From Sphingopyxis sp. OAS728 (GTDB lineage Bacteria > Pseudomonadota > Alphaproteobacteria > Sphingomonadales > Sphingomonadaceae), in NCBI RefSeq assembly GCF_014873485.1, contig NZ_JADBDT010000001.1, positions 2,480,001 to 2,544,000 of the forward strand: a DNA stretch of 64,000 nucleotides, in the 5' to 3' direction. The first letter of the stretch is position 1. Each line of letters begins with the position of its first letter. The notes below the pieces were generated by a model, which saw only the letters and a program-made list of their open reading frames with translations, was not told where the DNA came from and did not search any database. The position numbers were made by a program, and so were the translations under genes. Shown here piece after piece: positions 53,644-63,040 of this stretch.

Positions 53644-54903
53644 GTGGTTGGGCTGACTTCCAGATTCATCCAACACGCAAAGCCGGGGCGTCACTGCGAC
53701 GGACTCGGATTGTATTTACTTGTCGGACCGACAGGTTGCCGTTCGTGGATATTGCGGGTTCAGGTTCGCGGTAAGCGGCGAGACATTGGCCTCGGAGGCG
53801 TTGTGCTGGCGCCTCTGGGACGGGTGAGCAATATCGGCACAGACGTTCCGCTTGAGAGCAAGACCCATCTCAGCCTTTCCGAAGTTCGGGAGCTTTCCAT
53901 CCGGCTTCGGAATGCCGCGAAGGCAGGCAAGGATCCTGCGGCCGAACTCAAGCGCGATCGCAAGCTCGCTCCGACATTCAAGGAGGCGGTCGAGGCCGCG
54001 CACAAAGCGCTTTCGGACAGCTGGAGCGAACGGGAGGCCAAGGCCTTTCTCGCGTCTCTCAAAAACCATGCCTACGCGCCCCTTGGCAACAAGCGCGTCG
54101 ATTCCGTCACCGCTGATGATGTTGCTTCCACGCTCACCGCGATCTGGAAGTCCAAGCCCTCGATCGCGAAAAAGGTTCGGCGTCGCATCAACGTGGTGCT
54201 CGACTTTGCTTCGGCGAAGGGCTGGCGAACGACCGCAGCTCCGCGTGAACAGGTGCGTGTACTGACTGGCAAGGGCAAGAAGGGCGGAAACTTTCCGTCG
54301 ATGCCGTACGAGGATGCGCCAGCCTACTGGAAGCATCTTGCAAGCCAGCGGCAGACCGTCGGACGTCTCGCCTTGATGTTCTTGATGACAACAGGCGCCC
54401 GATCGATCGAGGTGCGTGAGGCGACATGGCGCCACATCGATCTGGAGCGAGGCGAATGGGCCAGACCGGTGGAATTGATGCGCAAGTCGGAACAGGCCCA
54501 TGTCATCACGCTGAACGAAGCGGCGATCGGCATCCTCCGGAAGATTAGGATCCTGCTGCCGCCCGCGGGGCCCGATGACTTCCTCTTCGCCAATCGCAAG
54601 GGTGGAATGATCAGCGACATGACGATTTCGAAGGTCATGCGTGATGATAATCAGCCCTTCGTTCCCCACGGATTCCGCGCCAGCCTCCGAACCTGGGCAG
54701 CGGAAAAACAGCCTTTGATCCCTGAACCAGTCGCGGAAGCTGCGTTGTCCCATGTCATCCCGGATGCGGTCATCAAGGCTTACAATCGGGCCGCCTTTCT
54801 CGACATGCGCCGAAAGCTGCTCGATCAATGGGGGGCCTTCATCGTAGAGGACAAGTGGAGCGTCCTTCTACCGGGCGACCTCGTTGTAACGAGCACCGCC
54901 TAG
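53644..54903 (+). CDS. Tyrosine-type site-specific integrase of the ICE
   Basis: 419 residues. The start is GTG 53644; a nearby ATG is out of frame. The N-terminal DUF4102-like arm-binding domain (LTSRFIQHAKPGRHCDGLGL) is followed by a core-binding domain (about residues 110-205). The catalytic domain has TTGARSIEVREATW (Arg253), HGFR (His342, Arg345), SHVI (His370) and the nucleophile in IKAYNR (Tyr380), so it appears active. It is P4/bacteriophage-type. Its TAG stop shares a CTAG palindrome with the stop of the convergent AlpA gene. Confidence 0.93.
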   Translation: MVGLTSRFIQHAKPGRHCDGLGLYLLVGPTGCRSWILRVQVRGKRRDIGLGGVVLAPLGRVSNIGTDVPLESKTHLSLSEVRELSIRLRNAAKAGKDPAAELKRDRKLAPTFKEAVEAAHKALSDSWSEREAKAFLASLKNHAYAPLGNKRVDSVTADDVASTLTAIWKSKPSIAKKVRRRINVVLDFASAKGWRTTAAPREQVRVLTGKGKKGGNFPSMPYEDAPAYWKHLASQRQTVGRLALMFLMTTGARSIEVREATWRHIDLERGEWARPVELMRKSEQAHVITLNEAAIGILRKIRILLPPAGPDDFLFANRKGGMISDMTISKVMRDDNQPFVPHGFRASLRTWAAEKQPLIPEPVAEAALSHVIPDAVIKAYNRAAFLDMRRKLLDQWGAFIVEDKWSVLLPGDLVVTSTA

Positions 54904-55097
54904 GCGGCCTGGCGATAGGAAGCAGGGTCCGAAATCCACTGATCGACTTCGGATTCATACCAGCCGGTGGCCTGGATGCCGATGCGGACCTGTCGCGGGA
55001 ATGTGCCCTCACCGATCATGCGGTAAATCGTCGACCGCGACAGGCCGGTTCGGGCGAGCACTGTTTTCAGCCTAATGATTCTCTGCTCGAGCGTCAT
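54900..55097 (-). CDS. AlpA family helix-turn-helix regulator
   Basis: 65 residues: an excisionase-like winged helix (RLKTVLARTGLSRSTIYRMI then FPRQVRIGIQATGWYESEVD). AlpA proteins regulate integrase or excision in P4-like elements, and this one ends against the integrase gene. It is the last gene of the trb operon, its ATG overlapping the DUF2274 stop, so transfer and excision control may be linked. Confidence 0.88.
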   Translation of the reverse strand: MTLEQRIIRLKTVLARTGLSRSTIYRMIGEGTFPRQVRIGIQATGWYESEVDQWISDPASYRQAA

Positions 55098-55321
55098 GGT
55101 CGGTTCCTCCGCCGTAGCTTGCGAAACTCCCTGTCGCCCGACATGAATATCTCGACCATCGCGGGAACGAGCCGCTCAGGCGGCAAGGGCTCGGCGAGAC
55201 CGTTTGCTGACGCGTGCACCCGCGCATAATCAATGAGGTCGCGCAGGACAGCGCCACCAACCTCAATGCTGAGCTTGACGGGTTTGTCTTCGGCGATCGC
55301 GCCCAATCGAAGTTTCGTCAT
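55094..55321 (-). CDS. DUF2274 family protein
   Basis: 75 residues. Starts MTKLRLGAIAEDKPVKLSIE and contains a helical region (VLRDLIDYARVHASANGL) and a basic tail. DUF2274 proteins follow trbI in this class of ICE and are of unknown function; the size and fold hint suggest a ribbon-helix-helix-like regulator. ATGA overlaps on both sides put it within the operon. Confidence 0.85.
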   Translation of the reverse strand: MTKLRLGAIAEDKPVKLSIEVGGAVLRDLIDYARVHASANGLAEPLPPERLVPAMVEIFMSGDREFRKLRRRNRP

Positions 55322-56538
55322 TGCCAGTCGCCTGGGTCGATCGGCTCGAACACCAGATCTTTCGTCACGAAAACCGCGAATGCGTAGCCAGGCCGGATGG
55401 TCAGGGTTGGGCGAACCGCCAGCTCGCGCTCGACCACCCTTCGGCCCGCCTCGCCGGTCGTGTCCTGCATGCCGGTGCGCAGGGCGCGGGCGAGGTCATC
55501 TTCGCCGCCCAAGCTGAGTTCGCCGCCAACACCCAACAAGGTCGAGACGAGAGCGGCCCGGAACATGCGGCCCCAGTGATTGTTCACGCGGTCCTGCAGC
55601 CCCGCCATACCCGACGCGTCGGCGCCGGGTTGGCGATCGAGCCGGATCGAGCGGCCGCCCGGCAATATGAGCCGGTCCCAGACAAGCAGGACACGGCTCT
55701 GACCTGCCGCGATTTCGCTGTCATACTCGCCAACCAGCCGGGCTCCCTGCGGAATGAGCAGGACGCGCCCTGTCGGACTGTCGTAGACGTTTTGCGTCAC
55801 CTGCGCGCTGATCAGCCCCGGAAGATCCGAACGGATCCCCGTAACCAACGCAGCCGGAATGAGCGTCCCGGCCTGCACGACATAGGGTGAGCTTGGCGCC
55901 ATGATGCGCTCGGTGCTCTGGATCGGCCCCTTACTTCCGCCGGCGAGGAACTGGCGTCGGCTATCCGGGACCGGTGTCGGAGTTCCGGCGCCGCGGTCCG
56001 CCAAGGGAGTCGGGGCAGCCGAAGGGGATGCTTCCTCTCGCGGGGCGCCCTCGCTGGCGAGGAAGAGGCGGCTCGCCCGGGCGCTGTCACCCTCTTGTAC
56101 GGCGCGCTGCCGCGCCTGTTCAGCGGCCGATTGCCGCGGATCGTGCTGCTCACCCGCGGTTGCAGCGATCGGAGGCACCGGTACAGCTTTGCCTTCCGCC
56201 TGGGCCGCTACGATCGGACGGCCGAGGTCCCCGGGCAGCGGTGGCCCGAGCTTGGGGACCTTGCCATAATCTGCGGGCGCGCTCGTCACCGCATCGGGGC
56301 GCGCCGTGCTGGCTGTCTCGTAAAGTTCCTTCGGCTCACTCGCCGACGGAGTGCGGAGCGCCCAAAACAGCGAAGCGGCGATCGCGAGCCCGGCGACGCC
56401 TCCGGCGGCGGCAATAGCCCTACGCGAGAGGCGCATGACGCGCGGCCTCTCGCCTTCCAGCCGAAAGGCTTCGGGGCTAGGGGGAGCGACGGCAACGGCG
56501 GTCTCGGACTCCGCCTCGGGCGTAGCGGGCGCGCTCAT
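55318..56538 (-). CDS. trbI: Conjugal transfer protein TrbI (VirB10 homologue)
   Basis: 406 residues. A cytoplasmic N-terminus, one membrane helix (AIAAAGGVAGLAIAASLFWAL, about residues 41-61), a long proline/alanine-rich periplasmic linker, and the VirB10 C-terminal beta domain from about residue 215 (VVQAGTLIPAALVTGI, VLLIPQGARLVGEYDS). It spans the envelope and links inner and outer-membrane parts of the secretion channel. Start overlaps the trbG stop. Confidence 0.95.
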   Translation of the reverse strand: MSAPATPEAESETAVAVAPPSPEAFRLEGERPRVMRLSRRAIAAAGGVAGLAIAASLFWALRTPSASEPKELYETASTARPDAVTSAPADYGKVPKLGPPLPGDLGRPIVAAQAEGKAVPVPPIAATAGEQHDPRQSAAEQARQRAVQEGDSARASRLFLASEGAPREEASPSAAPTPLADRGAGTPTPVPDSRRQFLAGGSKGPIQSTERIMAPSSPYVVQAGTLIPAALVTGIRSDLPGLISAQVTQNVYDSPTGRVLLIPQGARLVGEYDSEIAAGQSRVLLVWDRLILPGGRSIRLDRQPGADASGMAGLQDRVNNHWGRMFRAALVSTLLGVGGELSLGGEDDLARALRTGMQDTTGEAGRRVVERELAVRPTLTIRPGYAFAVFVTKDLVFEPIDPGDWQ

Positions 56539-57389
56539 GAGCGCCCCCGAAGACGCCTGATGTCGCGCTCGATCCGGACGGCCTTGGCGCCGCGACCGCT
56601 TCCGAGCCGCAGTTCGCCCCGGTCGAAAAGACGGTCGACGATTATGAAACGTCCATCAACCCGGTAATTGACCAGTTCTGCGGCGCCCTTCTCGCCGAGA
56701 ATGAAGAGCGGCGGCATGTCGGAACTCGCGACCCCGTCCCCGAATTCGACGAAGAGCTGTCGCCCGTCGTCGAACACGCGAAGCGGCCGCCACGGCACTC
56801 GGTCTCCCGATATTCGATAGGCGAAGCTCAGCGCTGAGAAATCAATGCCGCGTGCCACCGGTGCCGCTCGGGCACGCTCGGCCTCGGCGGCCCGGAGCGC
56901 GATCAACTCGTCTTGCGGATAGGACCAGGAGACCGCCGCCATATAGGTGGCGGGAGTCGCGCGAAGCTCGAGGTGATAGGTCCGACGGCTGGTGTTGATG
57001 ACGATATTCGTCATGATGTCGGCGCGCGTTGGCTTCACCAGGATATGAACCCGCCGCGAGGCGCCCGATCCGCTCACCGTATCGCCGATGATCCAGCGCA
57101 CCGTGTCGCCGGCCGCGACAGGTCCCGGCCCGACCAGCTCCTCGCCTTCCTGAAGCGCGATGTCGGTCACCTGTCCGGGCGCGGCGTAGACCTGGAACAA
57201 GGCGCCTTCCGCCCAGGCATATTTCTGGATGGCGTTGAGGAAGGTCGCGCGCTCGGGCTGGACGCGCGCGGCATCATTGGCGCGGCCGACGCTCTGCCGA
57301 GGGTCGCGGGATTCGGCGGCGGCCGCTGGCAAAATCATGCCAAGCGCCGCAATGCCGGCGAGCAGCGAATAGTGAAAATCTGCGGTCAT
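56535..57389 (-). CDS. trbG: Conjugal transfer protein TrbG (VirB9 homologue)
   Basis: 284 residues from the ATG at 57389 that overlaps the trbF stop. Signal peptide (MTADFHYSLLAGIAALGMIL...). The VirB9/CagX N-terminal part includes KYAWAEGALFQVYAAPGQVT and VHILVKPTRADIMTNIVINT. The C-terminal part includes YRISGDRVPWRPLRVFDDGR and the family YRVDGRFIIVDRLFDRGEL. It forms the outer-membrane core ring with TrbI and TrbH/VirB7-type lipoproteins. Confidence 0.95.
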   Translation of the reverse strand: MTADFHYSLLAGIAALGMILPAAAAESRDPRQSVGRANDAARVQPERATFLNAIQKYAWAEGALFQVYAAPGQVTDIALQEGEELVGPGPVAAGDTVRWIIGDTVSGSGASRRVHILVKPTRADIMTNIVINTSRRTYHLELRATPATYMAAVSWSYPQDELIALRAAEAERARAAPVARGIDFSALSFAYRISGDRVPWRPLRVFDDGRQLFVEFGDGVASSDMPPLFILGEKGAAELVNYRVDGRFIIVDRLFDRGELRLGSGRGAKAVRIERDIRRLRGRS

Positions 57390-58069
57390 TGATTGAGCTC
57401 CTTGGACCAGGAAATAGCAGTCACAAAAACTCCAAGCGGATTGCGGCGGAGGGCATCGGAGGTGCGCGGCGGCACGTGGGTGACGGTGAGGATCGCGGAC
57501 CAGCGCGCGGTCTCGATCAGGCTCCCGTCCTGATAACGGCGCTCCGTCCATGCGATCCGGAAACTATCCTTCGACGCCCGGATTACGCTGGACACATCGA
57601 CCGCGACCTGGACCTTACCGATCTCGGCAAATGGGTCGTTGTTGCGCGCATGGTCGTTGAGCGCCTGCGCACCGGTTGCCGCCGTAAAGTCGTATGCCGA
57701 CAGCCAGTCCTTGCGCAGCACCACCGGATCGGCAGGGATCGAGCGCACATGCTCGATGAAGCGCGCGAGATGGAAAGCCGTCTGCGGGTCGGTCGGCTGA
57801 TAATCCTCTTCGGCCGGCGCGATCGCACGCACTTCGCCGAGCTTGTCGACCTCGACCACCCAGGGCGTGATCGTCCCGCGCGCCGAGTGCCAGACGAGGC
57901 CGGCCGCGAGACCGCCCGAGAGAAGAAGCGAACCGAAGAAGGCAAGACGCCAGTTCTTCGCCTGGACACGCGCCGATCCGATGCGGTCATCCCAGACCTG
58001 CGCGGCGCGCTGGTAGGGCGTGACCGGCTCGGGCGCGCGGCCATAATGATTATGGGGTCTTCTGAACAT
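57386..58069 (-). CDS. trbF: Conjugal transfer protein TrbF (VirB8 homologue)
   Basis: 227 residues. The N-terminus MFRRPHNHYGRAPEPVTPYQ is typical of TrbF. One helix (LAFFGSLLLSGGLAAGLVW) is followed by a VirB8-like periplasmic domain with PWVVEVDKLGEVRAIAPAEE and RWSAILTVTHVPP. It is an assembly factor of the inner-membrane complex. It lies 6 bp after trbL and overlaps trbG. Confidence 0.95.
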   Translation of the reverse strand: MFRRPHNHYGRAPEPVTPYQRAAQVWDDRIGSARVQAKNWRLAFFGSLLLSGGLAAGLVWHSARGTITPWVVEVDKLGEVRAIAPAEEDYQPTDPQTAFHLARFIEHVRSIPADPVVLRKDWLSAYDFTAATGAQALNDHARNNDPFAEIGKVQVAVDVSSVIRASKDSFRIAWTERRYQDGSLIETARWSAILTVTHVPPRTSDALRRNPLGVFVTAISWSKELNQ

Positions 58070-58075
58070 GTTCGA

Positions 58076-59356
58076 TCAGTCCTTTTCGCTGATGTCGGGC
58101 GCCGAGCCGCCGCCGTGGCTGTCGCCGCCTTTGAGGGTGTGCGCGCCGATGGTCGCACCCTGCGTCACCATCTGGCGCCGGCGCATGGCCGCCGCCCAAG
58201 CCGGCGGCGCGCTCTCACCGCTCGCGGGCACCGCGCTATCGGCTGCGCCATCGCGCCCGGCTGCGAAGTTGGCGCGGGTCTTTTCGGCCGCGCTGCGGAG
58301 CGGCGAGGTGGCGCGGCTCCCAGCGGTGCGCGCCACATTGGCGAGACCCGACCCGACCGCCCTCGCCCCGCTTTTTCCGGCAGCGCCTGCCGCATACGCC
58401 GCCGATGCGCTTCCGGCACCACGGGCTCCGGCAGCAGCCGTGCCCCGCGCCGCCGCGGCCGCCGCGCCGCCCGCGAGCGTCGCGCCAGCGGCGCCGGCGG
58501 CGAGCGTCGCGCCCGCCGCGACCGTCGTGCCCGCCGCCGCGCCGGCTCCGAGCTGCGGTCCGCCCGCAACGATGCCATTGGCGATGTTGGGGCCGAAGAT
58601 GCCAAGGCCGAGAAGCGTCAGCGCACCGAGCGCGATGGCCATCGCCTGTTCTATGTCGGGCTCTGGCCCCATGCCCGCGTTGAGGAAGCGGTCGAACAGC
58701 GTCGTGCCGATGCCGGTGATCACGGCGAGCACCAGCACCTTGATGCCCGAGGATATGATATGTCCGAGCACCCGTTCGGCCATGAAGGCCGTGCGCCCGA
58801 AAAAGGCGAAGGGAATGAGCACGAACCCCGCCAAGGTCACCAGCTTGAACTCGAGGATCGTCACGAAGACCTGCACCGCGAGGATGAAGAAGGCGAGCAC
58901 GACGATGACCCACGCGACGAGCAGGATCATGATCTGGACGAAATTGGTGAAGAGCCCGACCGGCCCCAAAAGATCGGCGCTCGCATCGAGCAGGGGTTCG
59001 GCCGCGTCGAGCCCCGTGGCCGCAATGACGCCGGGCCGCATGAAATCGCCGATCGCCATCGCGCCGCCGCTCGCTTTCAGACCGAGCCCCGCGAAGCTTT
59101 CGAGCAGGATCGTGGCCAGGCTCTGGAAGTTGCCGATGATGAAGGCGAAGAAGCCGATGTAGAGCGTCTTCTTAACGAGCCGCTGCACGACATCCTCGTC
59201 GGCACCCCACGCCCAGAAGAGCGCCGCGATCGTCACATCGATCACGATCAGCGTCGAGGATAGGAAGCCGACCTCGCCGCCGAGCAGGCCGAAGCCGCTG
59301 TCGATATAGGTCGAAAAGACCGACAGAAACTGGTCGATAACGCCGGTATCGTTCAT
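58076..59356 (-). CDS. trbL: Conjugal transfer protein TrbL (VirB6 homologue)
   Basis: 426 residues from the ATG at 59356 (MNDTGVIDQFLSVFSTYIDS). Six or so membrane helices occupy residues 25-260. The rest is a very Ala/Gly-rich segment and a hydrophilic tail (RRRQMVTQGATIGAHTLKGG), the usual TrbL form. It is the polytopic channel component. Start overlaps the stop of the small trbK-like gene. Confidence 0.94.
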   Translation of the reverse strand: MNDTGVIDQFLSVFSTYIDSGFGLLGGEVGFLSSTLIVIDVTIAALFWAWGADEDVVQRLVKKTLYIGFFAFIIGNFQSLATILLESFAGLGLKASGGAMAIGDFMRPGVIAATGLDAAEPLLDASADLLGPVGLFTNFVQIMILLVAWVIVVLAFFILAVQVFVTILEFKLVTLAGFVLIPFAFFGRTAFMAERVLGHIISSGIKVLVLAVITGIGTTLFDRFLNAGMGPEPDIEQAMAIALGALTLLGLGIFGPNIANGIVAGGPQLGAGAAAGTTVAAGATLAAGAAGATLAGGAAAAAARGTAAAGARGAGSASAAYAAGAAGKSGARAVGSGLANVARTAGSRATSPLRSAAEKTRANFAAGRDGAADSAVPASGESAPPAWAAAMRRRQMVTQGATIGAHTLKGGDSHGGGSAPDISEKD

Positions 59357-59604
59357 CTCGCATCCTTTTCGTGGCCGAAGAAGTGCCGCCGCTTCGCGTC
59401 CCAGGCCGCCTCGCATTCAGCATCGGCGACCGTAACGGTGCGGCAGCGGCGAAGCGTGCCGAGATCGGGTCGTGCGTCCGCTCCGGAGATCTGCGCGGGA
59501 GCGAACGCACGCGGCACGGGCGGGTCGAGCGCGGCCAGAAGCCCGAGCGCCAGCGCCATGCCGCCGACGATCGCGCCTGCCACGAGCTTCCCCGCCCGGC
59601 CCAT
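59353..59604 (-). CDS. Putative entry exclusion protein TrbK-alt
   Basis: 83 residues. One N-terminal helix (KLVAGAIVGGMALALGLLAAL) is followed by a short periplasmic domain with two Cys (RRCRTVTVADAECEAAWDAK) and an HFFGHEK tail. Position between trbJ and trbL and the Cys-containing CxxxxxxxxCEAAW pattern match the TrbK-alt proteins of alphaproteobacterial ICEs, proposed to block entry of a second copy. Confidence 0.8.
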   Translation of the reverse strand: MGRAGKLVAGAIVGGMALALGLLAALDPPVPRAFAPAQISGADARPDLGTLRRCRTVTVADAECEAAWDAKRRHFFGHEKDAR

Positions 59605-59605
59605 C

Positions 59606-60328
59606 TCAATGGCCCTTGCGGAAGCGGCGGAAGCGTTCGCGCCCTTCGGCCTCGGCGGCGGCGGCGCGCGCGGCGTCCAGCATTTCGGCGCGGCCCTGCG
59701 CCGCGATCGCGGCGGCGAGATCGCCAAGCTGCTGCGACTGGAGCGCGAGCAGCTGGTTGCCCGCCTGCGCCGCCTGCAGCGCGCCGGTCGCCGACTGGCT
59801 GGCGGTGACCAAAGTGCCGATCGACTGGCGCGACGCCCCCATGTTGCCGACCACCCCGGCCTGCACCTTCATCGCGTCCTGGAAAGCGCCGACGCTGTCG
59901 GTCCAGCGCGCCTCGGCATTGGCGACCATCGCCGCCTGCGGCGCAGACAGCGCCGCGCCCTTGTAGCGCGCGTCGAACGCCTTCTGGATATCGCCCACAT
60001 CGAACGCGACGCGCTGCGCTTTGCCGAGAAGTTCGCGCGTGCGATCGACCTGCCCCTGCAGCTCTTGCAGCGTCGAGGTCGGCAGACTCTGGAGATTGCG
60101 CGCCTCGTTGACGAGTGATGTCGCCTGGTTCTGGAGCTGCTTGATCTGGTTGTTGATCTGCTCGAGCGTGCGCGCTGCGGTCAGGATATTCTGGGCGTAG
60201 TTGCGTGGATCGTGGACGATCCCGCCGACCTGCGCAGCTGCAGGCGTGACTGCTGCAACAAGGGGCAAGCCAGCGGCCGCAAGCAACCCAGCCACGACGA
60301 CACGACGGTAACAAGACATCTTCATCAT
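59606..60328 (-). CDS. trbJ: Conjugal transfer protein TrbJ (VirB5 homologue)
   Basis: 240 residues. The start MMKMSCYRRVVVAGLL follows AAGGAG at good spacing and opens a signal peptide cleaved near AAAQ. The body is alpha-helical coiled coil (ARTLEQINNQIKQLQNQATS and QRVAFDVGDIQKAFD), as in VirB5/TrbJ pilus-tip proteins. It ends with a charged Arg-rich tail. A 10-bp gap separates it from trbE. Confidence 0.94.
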   Translation of the reverse strand: MMKMSCYRRVVVAGLLAAAGLPLVAAVTPAAAQVGGIVHDPRNYAQNILTAARTLEQINNQIKQLQNQATSLVNEARNLQSLPTSTLQELQGQVDRTRELLGKAQRVAFDVGDIQKAFDARYKGAALSAPQAAMVANAEARWTDSVGAFQDAMKVQAGVVGNMGASRQSIGTLVTASQSATGALQAAQAGNQLLALQSQQLGDLAAAIAAQGRAEMLDAARAAAAEAEGRERFRRFRKGH

Positions 60329-60338
60329 ATTCACTCCT

Positions 60339-62774
60339 TCAGGGGGCTGCGATTTCGAGATGGCCGAGCAGATCGGCGGCCCATTCGAGGCCGCGGTGGC
60401 GGAGCCAGGCCGCCGCAAACTGCTGCTGGCCATGGGCGGCGATGAGTTCGCCGATGCGGATCTGGTCGGATTTCGAGGAGGCCGCGGCAAAGGCGAGCGC
60501 GATGTCGCCGAGGCCAAGGTCGAACAGCCGGTTGCCGCGCCGCGACTGGCAATAATAGTCGCGCTTCGGCGTCGCCCGGCTCAATATCTCGATCTGCCGA
60601 TCATTGAGGCCGAAGCGCGCATAGACGCGCGCGATCTGCGGCTCGGCAGCGCGCTCGTTCGGCAGGAATATCCGTGTCGGACAGCTCTCGATGATCGCAG
60701 GTGCGATGCTCGACCCTTCAATGTCCGCCAGGCTCTGCGTCGCGAAGATCACGCTCGCATTCTTCTTGCGCAGCGTCTTCAGCCATTCGCGCAGCTGTGC
60801 CGCGAAAGCGGGGCTGTCGAGAACGAGCCAGCCCTCGTCGATGATGATCAGCGTCGGCGAGCCGTCGAGTCGACCCTCGATGCGATGGAAGAGATAGGAG
60901 AGCACAGTTGCCGCCGATGATGCGCCGACCAGCCCTTCGGTTTCGAGCGCCTGCACGCGGGCTGTGCCCAGATGCTCGGCTTCGGCATCGAGCAGCCGGC
61001 CCCAGGGCCCGCCGACAAGATAGGGCGCGAGCGCAAGCTTGAGCTCCTGCGACTGGAGCAGCACCGCGAGACCGGTGAGCGTGCGTTCGGAAATTGGTGC
61101 GGTCGCGAGCGACGTCAACGCCGACCAGATATGCTCCTTGGCAGCTGGGTCGACACTCACGCCCTCGCCCGCGAGCAGCGCCGCGAGCCATTCGGCGGCC
61201 CAGGCGCGCTCGGCCGCCTCGTCGATCCGCGCAAGCGGCTGCAGTGCGACCGATCCGTCGCTGCCCGCGTCGTGGAGCGCGCCGCCGAGATCCTGCCAGT
61301 CGCCGCCCATCGCGAGCGCGGCGGCGCGGATCGATCCGCCATAGTCGAAGGCGAAGATCTGGCTCTCTGGATAGCGACGGAACTGCATCGCCATCAGCGC
61401 GAGGAGCACCGACTTGCCGGCACCCGTCGGGCCGACGACGAGGCAATGGCCGACATCGCCGACATGAAGCGAAAGGCGGAACGGGGTCGAGCCTTCGGTC
61501 TTGCCGTAAAGCAAGGGGGCATCACCGAAATGCTCGTCCCGCTCCGCCCCCGCCCACACCGCCGAGAGAGGGATCAGGTGGGCGAGATTGAGGGTGGAGA
61601 TCGGGGGCTGGCGGACATTGGCATAGACATGACCGGGCAGGCTCCCGAACCAGGCCTCGAGCGCGTTGACGCTCTCGACGGTACAGGTGAAGTCGCGGCT
61701 CTGGACGATCTTCTCGACCAGCCGGAGCTTCTCGGCGGCAAGCGCCGGATCGCGGTCCCAGACGGTGATCGTCGCGGTGACATAGGCGATGCCCGCTTCG
61801 TCGGCGCCGAGTTCCTGCAGTGCCATGTCGGCATCGGCCGCCTTGTTTGACGCATCGCTGTCCATCAGGACCGAGGCTTCGTTGGTCATCACCTCCTTGA
61901 GGATCGCGGCGACCGACTTGCGCTTGGCAAACCATTGCCGGCGGATTCTCGTCAGCAGCTTGGTCGCATCGGTCTTGTCGAGCATGATCGCGCGCGACGA
62001 CCAGCGGTAGCCGAAGGCTTGCCGGTTGAGTTCGTCGAGCAGCCCCGGAAAGGTGACGCTCGGAAAGCCGGTGATGGTGAGCGTGCGAAGATGATGGTTG
62101 CCGAGCCGCGGTTCGAGGCCGCCGACGACCGCCTCGTCGGCGAGCAGCGCGTCGAGATAGGCGGGGCTTTCGGGGACGCGGACGCGCTGGACCTTGGTCG
62201 AGACGCAGCTATGCAGGTAAGTGAGCGTCTCGCCGTCATCGAGCCATTCGGCCTCGGGCATGAAGCCTTCGACGAGATGGAGCACGCGTCCCGAGCGATC
62301 GATGAAGCTTTTCAAAAGCTCCTTCGGATCGACGCCAGTCTTCGATCGGCCCTCATAGAGCCAAGCCTCGGCGCGCGCCGCCTCTTCGGCGGGCGGCATC
62401 CAGAGCAGGGTCAGATAATAGAAGCTTTCGAAATGCGCGCCTTCCTCGCGAAATTGTTCGCGGCGTTCGACATCGAGCAGCTCGGATACGACATCGGGAA
62501 ACTCCGAAACCGGATAGGAAAGAGCCGGCACGCGCTGCGCCTCGATGAACACCGCCCAGCCCGATCCGAGGCGGCGCAGCGTGTTGTTGAGGCGCGCGGT
62601 GACCGCGACGAGTTCGGCGGGCGTGGCGCTGTCGAGGTCGGGCCCGCGGAAGCGTGCCGTGCGCTGGAAGGCGCCGTCCTTGTTCAACACCACGCCCTCC
62701 GCCACCAGGCAGACCCAAGGGAGAAAATCGGCGAGGCGGGCGGACTTCGTCCGATATTCGGAAAGGTTCATCAT
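60339..62774 (-). CDS. trbE: Conjugal transfer ATPase TrbE (VirB4 homologue)
   Basis: 811 residues from the ATG overlapping the trbD stop (62774). The N-terminal CagE/VirB4 domain (about 1-430) is followed by the ATPase domain. Walker A is VVGPTGAGKSVLLALM and Walker B TLIIIDEGWLVLDSPAFA, followed by SVIFATQSLADIEGS and IFLPNERAAEP. It powers substrate transfer and pilus assembly at the inner membrane. Confidence 0.96.
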   Translation of the reverse strand: MMNLSEYRTKSARLADFLPWVCLVAEGVVLNKDGAFQRTARFRGPDLDSATPAELVAVTARLNNTLRRLGSGWAVFIEAQRVPALSYPVSEFPDVVSELLDVERREQFREEGAHFESFYYLTLLWMPPAEEAARAEAWLYEGRSKTGVDPKELLKSFIDRSGRVLHLVEGFMPEAEWLDDGETLTYLHSCVSTKVQRVRVPESPAYLDALLADEAVVGGLEPRLGNHHLRTLTITGFPSVTFPGLLDELNRQAFGYRWSSRAIMLDKTDATKLLTRIRRQWFAKRKSVAAILKEVMTNEASVLMDSDASNKAADADMALQELGADEAGIAYVTATITVWDRDPALAAEKLRLVEKIVQSRDFTCTVESVNALEAWFGSLPGHVYANVRQPPISTLNLAHLIPLSAVWAGAERDEHFGDAPLLYGKTEGSTPFRLSLHVGDVGHCLVVGPTGAGKSVLLALMAMQFRRYPESQIFAFDYGGSIRAAALAMGGDWQDLGGALHDAGSDGSVALQPLARIDEAAERAWAAEWLAALLAGEGVSVDPAAKEHIWSALTSLATAPISERTLTGLAVLLQSQELKLALAPYLVGGPWGRLLDAEAEHLGTARVQALETEGLVGASSAATVLSYLFHRIEGRLDGSPTLIIIDEGWLVLDSPAFAAQLREWLKTLRKKNASVIFATQSLADIEGSSIAPAIIESCPTRIFLPNERAAEPQIARVYARFGLNDRQIEILSRATPKRDYYCQSRRGNRLFDLGLGDIALAFAAASSKSDQIRIGELIAAHGQQQFAAAWLRHRGLEWAADLLGHLEIAAP

Positions 62775-63040
62775 GGGCGCATCCAGACGGGATATTTGAG
62801 GTGACGCCGGGCGACGTCGACGAATTGTGGGTCGCGGCGCGCGGCCCAGACCGAGAGGACGTGCCCGACCGCCCAGATCGCGAGGCCGGCGATCCAGAGG
62901 CGGAGCCCCAGTCCCACGGCACCCGCGAGCGTGCCGTTGACGATCGCGAGGCTGCGCGGTGCGCCGCCGAGCAGGATGGGCTCGGCCAGCGCTCGGTGGA
63001 CCGGCGCGAAAAAACCCGGCACCTCCCCTTCCCGGCCCAT
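62771..63040 (-). CDS. trbD: Conjugal transfer protein TrbD (VirB3 homologue)
   Basis: 89 residues from the ATG at 63040 (MGREGEVPGFFAPVHRALAE). PILLGGAPRSLAIVNGTLAG is the VirB3 signature leading into the first helix, and WIAGLAIWAVGHVLSVWAAR is the second. ARRDPQFVDVARRHLKYP follows. It is a small inner-membrane component required for pilus assembly, coupled on both sides. Confidence 0.95.
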   Translation of the reverse strand: MGREGEVPGFFAPVHRALAEPILLGGAPRSLAIVNGTLAGAVGLGLRLWIAGLAIWAVGHVLSVWAARRDPQFVDVARRHLKYPVWMRP

